Of a stretch of DNA of 64,000 nucleotides, positions 26,677 to 35,319 are shown one piece after another. Each line of letters starts with the position of its first letter. Position 1 is the stretch's first letter. Origin of the DNA: Flagellimonas yonaguniensis (GTDB lineage Bacteria > Bacteroidota > Bacteroidia > Flavobacteriales > Flavobacteriaceae). The position numbers and the translations under genes were made by a program. The stretch covers positions 1 through 64,000 of the forward strand of contig NZ_JARFVB010000012.1 of assembly GCF_029193885.1 (NCBI RefSeq), written 5' to 3'. The notes under the pieces are model-generated. The model ran no database searches. It was given only the letters and a program-made list of their open reading frames with translations, and was not told the DNA's origin.

Positions 26677-27219
26677 ATGCGAATCATTTCAGGAAAATAT
26701 AAGGGCAAAAGATTGATAGCCCCTAAAAAACTGCCCGTACGCCCCACCACCGATATGGCAAAGGAAGCCCTGTTCAATATTCTGAACAATCGGTTCTATT
26801 TTGATGAACTCAAAGTGCTCGATCTATTTTCAGGGACAGGGAACATCAGTTATGAGTTTGCCTCCCGTGGCGTGGAAAACATTACAGCGGTGGACGGCTT
26901 TCAAGGATGTGTTCGATACATCTCAAAAACAGCACAAGAGCTGGGATTTTCCATCACTACCATAAAATCAGATGTATTCAAGTTTCTGCAAGGTACACCT
27001 GAAAAATTCGACCTTATTTTTGCCGATCCCCCTTATGATTTTGATACGGAGCATTTTTTAAAGATCGCCGATCTTGTTTTTGGCAATGAACTTTTGTTGG
27101 AAGACGGTGTTTTGATCATTGAGCATTCCGACCAAACTGACCTTTCGGAACATCCAAAATTTTCGATGCAAAGGAAATATGGCGGAAGCATTTTCAGCTT
27201 TTTTGAAATAATAGAATAA
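26677..27219 (+). CDS. rsmD: 16S rRNA (guanine(966)-N2)-methyltransferase
   Basis: RsmD methylates G966 of 16S rRNA on the assembling small subunit. The 180-aa Rossmann-type methyltransferase opens with MRIISGKYKGKRL and PVRPTTDMAKEALFNIL (about 20-36), both typical of RsmD. The SAM-binding motif I is VLDLFSGTGNISYEFASRG (about 48-66) and the catalytic motif IV is FADPPYDF (about 110-117). It follows the DUF3822 gene after one base, so they are probably co-transcribed. Its 3' end lies against the 3' end of rnpB on the other strand. Confidence 0.93.
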   Translation: MRIISGKYKGKRLIAPKKLPVRPTTDMAKEALFNILNNRFYFDELKVLDLFSGTGNISYEFASRGVENITAVDGFQGCVRYISKTAQELGFSITTIKSDVFKFLQGTPEKFDLIFADPPYDFDTEHFLKIADLVFGNELLLEDGVLIIEHSDQTDLSEHPKFSMQRKYGGSIFSFFEIIE

Positions 27220-27220
27220 A

Positions 27221-27537
27221 AGCAGGCCATAAGCCGGATTCTGTGCATCCCAAATTAATTTTGGGAACTCCTTATCATTTATCTAGACAAATGGTTGCCC
27301 AAGTGTTCCAACCGCCTACCCTCCAACTCGGGCGTGCAGCCCTCGAGCATTGGTTTACATGACGTTTCACCGCATAGAGTTTACCTGATTTCACTACAGC
27401 CGAACTGTACTTGCTTTCTGTTGCACTGGTCCTCGCCTTACGGCGGACGGGCGTTACCCGCTATGCCGCACTCTGGTGTCCGGACTTTCCTCTTCAAGCA
27501 TAGTTGCCCATACTTGCAGCGATAAGGTGGCCTGCTG
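27221..27537 (-). ncRNA. rnpB: RNase P RNA (bacterial type A)
   Basis: RnpB is the catalytic RNA that matures tRNA 5' ends. On the minus strand the 5' end AGCAGGCCA pairs with the 3' end TGGCCTGCT to form helix P1. Conserved core elements are the GAGGAAAGTCCGGACACC block (P4 5' strand) near 27476-27495 and ACAGAATCCGGCTTA near the 3' end. The length of about 317 nt is normal. A -7 box at 27542-27549 fixes the likely 5' end. It lies between two plus-strand genes, rsmD and dnaX. Ends are estimated from P1 pairing. Confidence 0.93.
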
Positions 27538-27541
27538 TGTA

Positions 27542-27549
27542 CAAAGGTA
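27542..27549 (-). promoter_or_regulatory. -7 promoter box of rnpB
   Basis: On the minus strand the sequence reads TACCTTTG, a full match to TAnnTTTG. The predicted start lies about five bases further on, at the first bases of helix P1, which supports both calls. No clear -33 TTTG was seen. Confidence 0.65.
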
Positions 27550-27614
27550 ATCCAATTGTTAATAAAAAACGGCCTAACTCTTCCTTAGCAGGCAAGTTTG
27601 CCCAATCCTATTTT

Positions 27615-27622
27615 TATATTTG
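27615..27622 (+). promoter_or_regulatory. Putative -7 box for dnaX
   Basis: TATATTTG matches TAnnTTTG, 23 bp before the TTG start of dnaX. An upstream TTTG at 27597-27600 is closer (14 bp) than the usual 17-21 bp spacing, so only the -7 element is proposed. Confidence 0.45.
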
Positions 27623-27645
27623 TAGTAATTCTATTTTCCTGAGTA

Positions 27646-29427
27646 TTGGAACCTTTTATAGTATCAGCTAGAAAATATAGACCCCAAACATTCAAGGATG
27701 TTGTGGGCCAGTCTTCCATTACCAATACGCTGCTAAATGCCATCGAGAACAATCATTTGGCCCAGGCCCTATTGTTCTGTGGCCCAAGGGGTGTGGGCAA
27801 AACTACCTGTGCCCGTATTTTGGCAAAAAAGATAAACCAAGATGGCACGGAACGGGAAGATGAGGATTTTGCCTTCAATATTTTTGAACTGGATGCTGCC
27901 TCCAACAACTCTGTGGACGATATCCGTAGTTTGATAGATCAAGTACGCATTCCTCCGCAAGCAGGCAAGTACAAGGTCTATATTATTGATGAGGTCCATA
28001 TGCTCTCCCAATCGGCCTTCAATGCTTTTTTGAAGACCTTGGAAGAACCGCCTAAGCACGCCATTTTTATCTTGGCCACCACGGAGAAGCATAAAATCAT
28101 ACCCACCATCCTATCCCGATGCCAAATTTTTGATTTTAAACGCATCACGGTAAAGGATGCTTCGGAATACCTAAAACATATTGCCGAGCAGCAAGGCATC
28201 GAGGCTGAAGAGAGTGCACTTCACATCATAGCCCAAAAGGCAGATGGTGCCATGCGCGATGCCCTATCGATTTTTGACCGAGTAGTGAGCTTCTCGGGAA
28301 AAGAGCTTACCAGAAAGGCCGTAACGGAAAACCTCAACGTTCTTGATTACGACATTTACTTCTCGGCAACCGATTTGATTCTGGAGAACAACATTCCCGA
28401 ATTGTTGATCCTGTTCAACAAAACCCTGTCCCTTGGATTTGATGGTCATCATTTCATTACCGGCTTGGCATCACATTTCAGGGATTTGATGGTATGCCAA
28501 CACCCTGATACCTTAAACTTGCTTGAGGTAGGTGAAGATGTAACCAAACAATATCAAGACCAGGCAAAAAAAGCATCAAAACAATTTCTGTTAAAGGCCA
28601 TTGACTTGGCCAACGATTGCGACCTGCAATACAAGACAAGCAAAAATCAACGATTACTCGTAGAGCTTACCCTCATGAAATTAGCCTCCATCACTTTCGA
28701 TGGAGAAAAAAAAAACGCTGATTTCTTAATTCCCGCTTCCTTTTTCAAAGAAGAAACCGTTATCACCAATGGTGTAAAAGCTCCAGAAAACAAGACTGCC
28801 AAGACATCCCCAAAAAAGGAGGAAAAGCAAGCAGCAATACCACCGTCCCCAGAAACACAGCCCAACAAAGAAGTTTCCACCCTAAAAGATAAAGAAGCTG
28901 AAAAAGAACTGGTCAATGAACCCAAAGAATCATACCAACCAAAAAAGATTCAAATAAAGGGATCGGAAAAACGGGTATCTGGGCTTTCACTGTCTAGCAT
29001 CAAGGTCAAAAAAGCCCATGAAAACACAAAGTCCCCTAGCATTGACGAAAAAGACTTGCCCAAAGATGCCTTTGAGGAGAAAGAAATGCAACAGCATTGG
29101 GACGATTTTGTGCACCAATTGGAAAAACAGGGACGAAAAATACTGGCCAGTAACCTCCAAACCGATGTGCCCAAGCTAAAAAATGAGAATACCATTTGGA
29201 TCGAGCTTCCCAATGGTACCATGAAAAAAGAAATTGAACGGGAACAAAGCTTAATGCTCGACTACCTGAAACAAAAACTGAACAACTACTCCATTTCACT
29301 GTACATTACCGTGAACGAAGAGGTGGCCAAAAAATTTGCCTTTACCCCTGAGGAAAAGTATGAAAAATTACGGGAGAAAAACCCCAATTTGGATTTACTG
29401 AGACAAGAGTTTGATCTAGACTTTTGA
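27646..29427 (+). CDS. dnaX: DNA polymerase III subunits gamma and tau
   Basis: DnaX is the clamp-loader ATPase of the replisome. The 593-aa protein starts at TTG 27646 (MEPFIVSARKYRPQTF); an in-frame stop lies two codons upstream and no ATG fits. Walker A is FCGPRGVGKTTCAR (about 43-56), Walker B is VYIIDEVHML (about 110-119), the sensor-1 region is IFILATTEKHKI (about 140-151), and the SRC motif is LSRCQIFDF (about 156-164). The cysteine zinc module usual between Walker A and LDAASNN is absent here. A Lys/Pro-rich linker (about 370-480) leads to a C-terminal tau-like domain. No frameshift site producing a short gamma form was recognised. Confidence 0.92.
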   Translation: MEPFIVSARKYRPQTFKDVVGQSSITNTLLNAIENNHLAQALLFCGPRGVGKTTCARILAKKINQDGTEREDEDFAFNIFELDAASNNSVDDIRSLIDQVRIPPQAGKYKVYIIDEVHMLSQSAFNAFLKTLEEPPKHAIFILATTEKHKIIPTILSRCQIFDFKRITVKDASEYLKHIAEQQGIEAEESALHIIAQKADGAMRDALSIFDRVVSFSGKELTRKAVTENLNVLDYDIYFSATDLILENNIPELLILFNKTLSLGFDGHHFITGLASHFRDLMVCQHPDTLNLLEVGEDVTKQYQDQAKKASKQFLLKAIDLANDCDLQYKTSKNQRLLVELTLMKLASITFDGEKKNADFLIPASFFKEETVITNGVKAPENKTAKTSPKKEEKQAAIPPSPETQPNKEVSTLKDKEAEKELVNEPKESYQPKKIQIKGSEKRVSGLSLSSIKVKKAHENTKSPSIDEKDLPKDAFEEKEMQQHWDDFVHQLEKQGRKILASNLQTDVPKLKNENTIWIELPNGTMKKEIEREQSLMLDYLKQKLNNYSISLYITVNEEVAKKFAFTPEEKYEKLREKNPNLDLLRQEFDLDF

Positions 29428-29778
29428 TTTGTTCAAAAAGCGGGTTCTCAATCCATAGACCAACATCACTACAGCCGCAATTAAAGACCCCAAAGACTCC
29501 CGTCCTTCTTCAATATTCACGGTTTTCATGCCATGGTCCAACTGTACACCTTCGTAGGTCTCAGGCCAATAAACGAAAAACAGCACCAAAAAGAAAATGG
29601 TCAATAAAAAATAGATGCTGGATTTAAGTTTCTTTAGCAGAAAAAGTACGGAAGCCACAGCAGCCGTCAAATAGATCAACACCCACTTTAATGCATCAGG
29701 ATCATTGAATTGCACCACTATTGCATATCCGAACAACAGCGTGAAAACAACCGCAAAAATTTTGAAAAACGTTTCCAT
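29416..29778 (-). CDS. Transmembrane 220 family protein
   Basis: This 120-aa protein has about four membrane segments (about residues 4-21, 31-46, 54-70 and 95-110). It carries the family pattern QFNDPDALKWVLIYL after the first helix and VYWPETYEG after the third, which I associate with the Tmemb_220 family. Function is unknown. Its 3' end overlaps the dnaX 3' end by 12 bp in convergent orientation, and it starts 2 bp downstream of eboF on the same strand, so it may be carried on the ebo transcript, although it is not a recognised ebo gene. Confidence 0.75.
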   Translation of the reverse strand: METFFKIFAVVFTLLFGYAIVVQFNDPDALKWVLIYLTAAVASVLFLLKKLKSSIYFLLTIFFLVLFFVYWPETYEGVQLDHGMKTVNIEEGRESLGSLIAAVVMLVYGLRTRFLNKSKV

Positions 29779-29780
29779 AT

Positions 29781-31154
29781 TTATTGAATTACATGATTTT
29801 TAAGCACTTCATAAACTTCGGTTGCCAACAGTTCCGATTTAATCAGGCCGTCTTGGTTATTGGTTGCAAGTATGGGCCAATCCGCTTTGTCCTCTGGAAT
29901 TCTTCCATGGGAACCTTTTACCAATTCCGCTTTTAAAGGGATAATATCCATCACAGTCCTGAAGCCAAGCTTCTTTTTTAGTAGTTTCCATATCACTTTT
30001 GGCATAACCAATTTATCCTTGGGATCGGTAAACATCTCAACAGGGTCGTAACCGGGCTTTTTATGGATATCCACCATTCTGGCGTAATCGGGTGCCACGG
30101 CATCATCTTCCCAAAAATAATAGGTAAACCAACTATCCTTGTCCGCAACAAGCACAAAATCCCCAGCGCGTTCGTGGTTCAAATGATTCGCTTCCAGTTC
30201 ATCCCTTGGAATGACTTTTTCCACACTTGGAATCGTTTTCAAATAGTCGTGTAACTTTTCGTGATCCGTGGTTGTTTTGGCATACACATGGGCAATTTGA
30301 TGGTCTGCCACAGCAAAGGCATCACTAGCACCTGCATCCAATAGTTCCAATCCTCTTTCCACACGAATTCCCAAATATCCTTTCTTTCTCAGGTATCGGT
30401 TAATGTGAATCGGGTTGGACACATCGGTAATACCGTATTCCGATAACAAAACAACATTGGCCGCCTTTCCTTCGTAATATTCCACCAAATCCTTGACCAC
30501 TGCATCAATTTCCCTCAAATCCTTCTGCAGGATATCAAAGTTCAGACCATGACGTTGTGTGTTATAATCCAAATGGGGCAAGTACACCAAGGTCAAGGTC
30601 GGATTGTTTTCCTTATCCATTTCCATAGTGGCATCGGCAATCCATTTACTTGATGCTATGGAAGTTTTCGGCCCCCAGAACTTGAACAGTGGAAAGGTTC
30701 CCAACTTCGCCTGAAGCTTGTCCCGCAATTCAACAGGATATGTATAAATGTCGGGGAGCTTTCTACCATCGGCCAGATAGTTGGGGCGTGGTGTGGCACT
30801 AAAATCCACAGTACTGTACATATTGTACCACCAGAACATATTGGCACAGGTAAAAGTTGAATCCAAAGTTTTCAGCTCGTCCCAAATTTTGTTGGATTGC
30901 ACCAAAGGGTTTCCCTGACGCCAAAACTTCACTTCCAATTCTTCTTTAAAAAACCATCCATTACCGACAATGCCATGCTCGGTAGGCCATTTACCCGTTA
31001 AATAGGTACTTTGTGCGGAACATGTAACGGCGGGCAGAACAGGCTCTACCACACTATTCTTGCCCTTTTCCAGAAATGATTTTATAAAAGGGGTATGCTC
31101 CCCTATCAATCTATGGGTAAGTCCAACTATGTTGATGACAACGGTCTTCTTCAT
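29781..31154 (-). CDS. eboF: EboF-like alkaline phosphatase/phosphodiesterase-superfamily protein
   Basis: This 457-aa protein belongs to the type I phosphodiesterase/nucleotide pyrophosphatase group. The start at 31154 (MKKTVVINIVGLTHRL) is chosen because it overlaps the eboE stop as ATGA; a longer reading from 31238 adds 28 unconserved residues. The nucleophile threonine lies in VTCSAQSTYLTGKWPTEHG (about 44-62). One metal site looks intact (HLDYNTQRHG and KGSHGRIP). The second site differs: the N-terminal aspartate expected before G in NIVGLT is missing, and the usual SDHGM appears as SEYGI. No signal peptide is evident. It is last in the ebo operon; its substrate is unknown. Confidence 0.8.
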   Translation of the reverse strand: MKKTVVINIVGLTHRLIGEHTPFIKSFLEKGKNSVVEPVLPAVTCSAQSTYLTGKWPTEHGIVGNGWFFKEELEVKFWRQGNPLVQSNKIWDELKTLDSTFTCANMFWWYNMYSTVDFSATPRPNYLADGRKLPDIYTYPVELRDKLQAKLGTFPLFKFWGPKTSIASSKWIADATMEMDKENNPTLTLVYLPHLDYNTQRHGLNFDILQKDLREIDAVVKDLVEYYEGKAANVVLLSEYGITDVSNPIHINRYLRKKGYLGIRVERGLELLDAGASDAFAVADHQIAHVYAKTTTDHEKLHDYLKTIPSVEKVIPRDELEANHLNHERAGDFVLVADKDSWFTYYFWEDDAVAPDYARMVDIHKKPGYDPVEMFTDPKDKLVMPKVIWKLLKKKLGFRTVMDIIPLKAELVKGSHGRIPEDKADWPILATNNQDGLIKSELLATEVYEVLKNHVIQ

Positions 31155-32341
31155 TTTAATCTTGATTTCATCCACTCCAATTCTCTCACAATGGACTCTG
31201 TAATCGGTACTTTGAGTTCGTTCGGCAAAACATCCCATGTATAGGTTTCCACTTCAATATGATGGCTTACAAAGTGGTTTTCCATATATTCCAACACCTT
31301 TACAATCTGATCTTGCGTGGAATGAAGCAGTCCGTAGTCCCTCAAAAATATGGGCACATGAAAATGGGAGCGTAACTCTTGGAAAGGGGCCTTTTTCTCC
31401 AAAACAACGGGCAGATCATTATAGGTCTTTACTTTTCCATCCACCACTTCGGTAACCTGATGCAAATACACCGGTTCATTGAATTCAGCCAAAGTGTCCC
31501 AAAGTTCGTCTTCCTTGTTCTTGTTGAAAACAATCTTTAGCGCTGCACTCACTTGAATTTTTCCCACATTGATATTGGCCGCCTTGAACTTTTCAAAAGT
31601 CAAATTTGGTGCTTCGTAGGCCAGTGCAAAATGGCATACATCATAACAGACCGTAATATATCTTTTAATCAGTTCTTCCACCTTATCGGGACTCAATTGA
31701 AAAGGTTCAAACGCCTTGATGGCCTCGGGAACCAGATAATCCTCATAATAACCGAGCACCTCCTTTGTATTTTCCAAAAATCCATCGGGCTCTGGCTCCA
31801 CATCCAAATGCATATACCTCCCTGATGCCTTTTCTATTTTGTACAGCTCCAAAGCTACCCGAACCATCTGGTCTGCCCCCTTGGCAAAGGCCTGTTCCTT
31901 TTCCGTTGCACTATCAAACCAATGTTTATAGGAAACAGGGGATGTAGAAATACCACATTCCATGCCTTCGGGAGCCAAAAAATCCAATTGTTTGAACATT
32001 CTCAGGGTATAGTCCAACCGCTCATTTGTGGTCCAATCGGGTACATGGACCTGATCCTTTACAGGTTCGCCATGAAAGTTCCCGTAGGGAAATCCGTTCA
32101 TTGTAAACACATAACAATCATGCTCTTCAAGCCATTCCTTGAACCCCTGAAGTTGCCCCTCGTCCAGTTCCAAACTGGCCGCGTTGCTCAATCGTAGCCC
32201 CAGACCGAACGCTTGATCGGGAGAGACGGATTGCTTGATTTTTGGTAAATGTTGTTTTAGGCTGGTATATGTTTCTTTCCAATCGCCACCTGCATGGATA
32301 TTTGTACAATAGGTCAGATGATATTTTTCCTTGATCCTCAT
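31151..32341 (-). CDS. eboE: EboE, TIM-barrel metabolite traffic protein
   Basis: This 396-aa protein resembles xylose isomerase-like TIM barrels and matches EboE of the ebo cluster. The start MRIKEKYHLTYCTNIHAGGDW is characteristic, followed by FPYGNFHGEPVKDQVHVPDW (about 82-101), YMHLDVEPEPDGFL (about 177-190) and CYDVCHFALAYE (about 230-241). His, Asp and Glu residues at strand ends could bind a divalent metal. It is cytoplasmic by sequence. It overlaps eboD by 4 bp at its start and eboF by 4 bp at its end (ATGA both times). In cyanobacteria ebo genes are needed to move a scytonemin precursor to the periplasm; the reaction of EboE is not known. Confidence 0.88.
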   Translation of the reverse strand: MRIKEKYHLTYCTNIHAGGDWKETYTSLKQHLPKIKQSVSPDQAFGLGLRLSNAASLELDEGQLQGFKEWLEEHDCYVFTMNGFPYGNFHGEPVKDQVHVPDWTTNERLDYTLRMFKQLDFLAPEGMECGISTSPVSYKHWFDSATEKEQAFAKGADQMVRVALELYKIEKASGRYMHLDVEPEPDGFLENTKEVLGYYEDYLVPEAIKAFEPFQLSPDKVEELIKRYITVCYDVCHFALAYEAPNLTFEKFKAANINVGKIQVSAALKIVFNKNKEDELWDTLAEFNEPVYLHQVTEVVDGKVKTYNDLPVVLEKKAPFQELRSHFHVPIFLRDYGLLHSTQDQIVKVLEYMENHFVSHHIEVETYTWDVLPNELKVPITESIVRELEWMKSRLK

Positions 32342-33504
32342 ATAGAGTTTTGCGGTTTGTACGTAAAGCTTCGGACTGCTTCTTCCATTTTTGGATAATC
32401 GATGCTGTGAACATCGGTTTTTGTTCCCATCTTGGGAATCAATGGAATGGTAAGTTCTCCTCCCAAATGCTCACGAAACTCTTCAATTCCGTTCAGTAAT
32501 TCTTTGATATCCACATCCTTTTCAAACGGAACCTCCAATGAGAACCCTACCTTTTTCATGACATTCAACACCCTGTCCAAGTCATCTTTCAGGACACCTG
32601 TTAAACTGGCATAAACCATATCTATTGCCATACCAATCGCTACGGCTTCGCCATGGCGTAGGCTATAATTAGTCATATATTCCAGTTTATGGGCTGACCA
32701 ATGGCCAAAATCCAAAGGTCTGGAAGAACCACTCTCAAAAGGATCCCCCCCTTCGGCGATGTGCTCCATGTGCAATTCAGCACAGCGATGGATCAGATAA
32801 GCCATCGGTTCCATTTCCCGATTGGACAGTGCCTCTGCATTGGATTCAATATATTCAAAGAATTGTTTGTCCTTGATTAAGGCCACCTTAATGGCCTCGG
32901 CAATCCCGGCCACCCAGTCACGTTGTTCCAAGGTTTTTAAAAAATCCAGGTCGTTGATGATGGCATAGGGCACTGAAAAAGTACCGAGAAAGTTTTTTTT
33001 ACCGAAGGCATTCACACTGTTCTTTACCCCTACGGCAGCATCATTTTGGGACAAAACAGTGGTTGGGATTCTGATAAGTTTTACCCCTCTATGAGCGATG
33101 GTCGCAGCATACCCTACCATATCCACCACGGCACCGCCACCGATGGCAACAACAAAGGAATGCCTACAAATTGCATTCTCGTTGATGGCTTTAAGACATT
33201 GATCCACACTGTACTGATTCTTTTTACTTTGCTCCCCTCCAGGAACAGCAATTAGGTCGGTGAACTGAATCTGATCTTTAAAGTTGTTGCAATAAGATTT
33301 TATTTGCCCTTCAAGTTTCGGATGATGCTCCAATACCCCTTCATCCACCACAAAAAGGCATTTGACAGGATAATTTGGACGGTATTCCGCCAATACATCT
33401 TTAAATAATGGATTCTTTATCGCAAATAAATGCTGGGTAAAAAGTAACTGATAGCTATACTTTACCTGAAACTCTTGCCGAATAGCGGGTAATTTTTTGT
33501 TCAT
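32338..33504 (-). CDS. eboD: EboD, 3-dehydroquinate synthase-like sugar-phosphate cyclase
   Basis: This 388-aa protein is related to AroB. It keeps the NAD-binding segment VAIGGGAVVDMVGYAA (about 119-134) and IPTTVLSQNDAAVGVKN (about 146-162). Likely metal ligands are E203 region (GIAEAIKVALIKD), a histidine in DFGHWSAHKLE (about 266-276) and one in RHGEAVAIGM (about 285-294). The block FGHWSAHKLE differs from the FGHTxGHAIE of true dehydroquinate synthases, so a different sugar-phosphate cyclase product is possible. It lies 3 bp after eboC and overlaps eboE by 4 bp. A role in shikimate biosynthesis is unlikely in this context. Confidence 0.85.
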   Translation of the reverse strand: MNKKLPAIRQEFQVKYSYQLLFTQHLFAIKNPLFKDVLAEYRPNYPVKCLFVVDEGVLEHHPKLEGQIKSYCNNFKDQIQFTDLIAVPGGEQSKKNQYSVDQCLKAINENAICRHSFVVAIGGGAVVDMVGYAATIAHRGVKLIRIPTTVLSQNDAAVGVKNSVNAFGKKNFLGTFSVPYAIINDLDFLKTLEQRDWVAGIAEAIKVALIKDKQFFEYIESNAEALSNREMEPMAYLIHRCAELHMEHIAEGGDPFESGSSRPLDFGHWSAHKLEYMTNYSLRHGEAVAIGMAIDMVYASLTGVLKDDLDRVLNVMKKVGFSLEVPFEKDVDIKELLNGIEEFREHLGGELTIPLIPKMGTKTDVHSIDYPKMEEAVRSFTYKPQNSI

Positions 33505-33507
33505 AAG

Positions 33508-34407
33508 TTAAGTAACTGCAAATTGTTTGGCCAGATACATGGATAACGGCAACAATAAAAGCATTAATACTCCTATAATGATATTGGCATGTGCGACCGC
33601 CATGGCAGCGTCCAACAAAATGATGGACAAAACGCCGGACTTAACAGCCTTTTTAATATTCCCCGGTGTATTGTTTTGGTAGGCCTTAATTAAAGGTTTG
33701 AATACCATAAAAGCAAAGAGCCCTAAAAACACCATATACCAAAGGTCGCCATTTGCAAATACTTGATGCAAATAAAACACACCAAATAGCACTACTACAT
33801 ACAACAGACCGGCCAGCAATATATTGCCCTTATTCTTTCCGTGTACCTCACCGCGACTTATCATGGTCACGGCAAATATAAACACTATGGGGACTAGCAC
33901 ATAGGGCCAGTTCTCCATAGTATCCAATAAAGAAATACCCATCAGCAGATTTAATCCCCTGCACACTCCCATGTTAAGAGGCCCAAGAAACGCATGATGC
34001 TTTGCAAATTTGTCATAGGACAAAATAGCCAATGCCAATAAAATGGAAATCAAACCACAATCCCTGTTTACTAAAAAAGCCAAACAGACACCAACTAAAA
34101 GCAAGACAAAACCAAATAGACCTGCCTTTCTTAACGGAACTATTCCACTCGGAATAGGTCTCTCCGGGCGTTCTATTTTATCAATTTCCACATCAAACAC
34201 GTCATTGAGCACCACACCTCCCGCGTATAAAAACACGGAAGCCATGATCAACATCAGGAACGGCAGCAGGTCCACAATCGGTATTTCAAAAACCTCCAAT
34301 CCAGCGAATAGGCCCGATATGGACATACCTGCCAGAATATCGGCAACCGCCGTAGGTAAATTGGCAGGCCTGCACAGTTGGAGATATGCCTTTAAGCGTG
34401 GATTCAT
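33508..34407 (-). CDS. eboC: EboC, UbiA-family membrane prenyltransferase-like protein
   Basis: This 299-aa integral membrane protein has the two aspartate-rich UbiA motifs. The first is NDVFDVEIDKIERPERPIPSG (about 68-88), with the metal-binding NDxxDxxxD. The second region, LSYDKFAKHHAFLGPLNMG (about 128-146), has the YDxxxK and a GP-turn but fewer aspartates than polyprenyl-quinone enzymes. About eight hydrophobic segments fit the UbiA fold. UbiA proteins attach prenyl chains to aromatic or polar acceptors in the inner membrane. In ebo clusters EboC is the only membrane protein, so it may anchor or prenylate the product. It overlaps eboB by one base. Confidence 0.87.
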   Translation of the reverse strand: MNPRLKAYLQLCRPANLPTAVADILAGMSISGLFAGLEVFEIPIVDLLPFLMLIMASVFLYAGGVVLNDVFDVEIDKIERPERPIPSGIVPLRKAGLFGFVLLLVGVCLAFLVNRDCGLISILLALAILSYDKFAKHHAFLGPLNMGVCRGLNLLMGISLLDTMENWPYVLVPIVFIFAVTMISRGEVHGKNKGNILLAGLLYVVVLFGVFYLHQVFANGDLWYMVFLGLFAFMVFKPLIKAYQNNTPGNIKKAVKSGVLSIILLDAAMAVAHANIIIGVLMLLLLPLSMYLAKQFAVT

Positions 34408-35315
34408 TAAACGATTTTGTTATCCTCTACCTTTGGTTCTTGACCACGAAGTACACTATTGTCATTGAATAGTTTTCGTTGATCAATGGCCTCTGGGGTC
34501 AACCAATGCTCCTCTTTCATTTTTCCAGACCTACCAAAGAAGTCCAAAGCATTTTGGTAACAGGTCTTTACCACATCTTCCCGGGCAACTCCGTTCTGTA
34601 GCATCAAGTTCGCTGTTTTTGGAACGGCCAAAGGATCGCTCACACCCCAATCGGCTGAACTGTCCACTATAATATTGTCACTACCGAATTTTTTGACTAC
34701 TTCCACCATACGTTGGTTCCCCATTTTGGTTTTAGGATAAATAGTAAAAGCTGCAGTAAATCCTCGGTCCAACACATCTCTAACAGTCTCTTCGTTATTA
34801 TGGTCTATTACCACCATTCCAGGATCTATGCCATGTTCCAGACATACCTCCATACTTTTGATGGTACCTGCCTTTTTGTCCCTATGTGGGGTATGAACCT
34901 GAACCATCATATTAAAAGCCTTGGCCAATTCCAACTGCTCCCTAAAAAAGCGGTCTTCAGCCTCGGTTTGGTCATCGTAGCCAATTTCACCGATAGCCAC
35001 CACATTTTCCTTGTGAAGGTACAATGGCAGCAATTCCATTACTTCCTCCGCCAAGGGCACATTGTTGGCCTCTTTGGAGTTGAGCCCAATGGTACAATAG
35101 TGTTTTATTCCAAATTGTGAAGCCCTGAAGGGTTCCCAGCCCACAAGGCTGCTAAAATAGTCTTGAAACGACCCCACTTGTGTCCTGGGCTGCCCCAACC
35201 AAAAAGACGGTTCAATCAAAGCGACCACACCAGCTGCTGCCATGGCCTCATAATCGTCCGTAGTTCTGGAGGTCATGTGAACGTGTGGGTCTATTATCAT
35301 TAGTTTATCATCCAT
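34407..35315 (-). CDS. eboB: EboB, TatD-like metal-dependent hydrolase
   Basis: This 302-aa protein is an amidohydrolase-superfamily member of the TatD type. Metal-binding motifs are HVHM in IIDPHVHMTSRTTDDYE (about 8-24), IGEIGYDD (about 111-118, bridging Glu), QVHTPHRDKK (about 143-152), VIDHNNEET and DSSADWGVSDP (about 217-227, the last Asp). In TatD nucleases these bind one or two divalent metals; here the natural substrate is unknown. It follows eboA after 4 bp and overlaps eboC by 1 bp. The start at 35315 (MDDKLMIIDPH) is used; an ATG five codons later would also retain the motifs. Confidence 0.87.
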   Translation of the reverse strand: MDDKLMIIDPHVHMTSRTTDDYEAMAAAGVVALIEPSFWLGQPRTQVGSFQDYFSSLVGWEPFRASQFGIKHYCTIGLNSKEANNVPLAEEVMELLPLYLHKENVVAIGEIGYDDQTEAEDRFFREQLELAKAFNMMVQVHTPHRDKKAGTIKSMEVCLEHGIDPGMVVIDHNNEETVRDVLDRGFTAAFTIYPKTKMGNQRMVEVVKKFGSDNIIVDSSADWGVSDPLAVPKTANLMLQNGVAREDVVKTCYQNALDFFGRSGKMKEEHWLTPEAIDQRKLFNDNSVLRGQEPKVEDNKIV

Positions 35316-35319
35316 GATA

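Noticed and set aside
27295..27525. A 76-codon plus-strand open frame inside the rnpB region
   Set aside because: It lies wholly within the RNase P RNA, whose conserved core is clear on the minus strand; the frame has no protein-like conservation.
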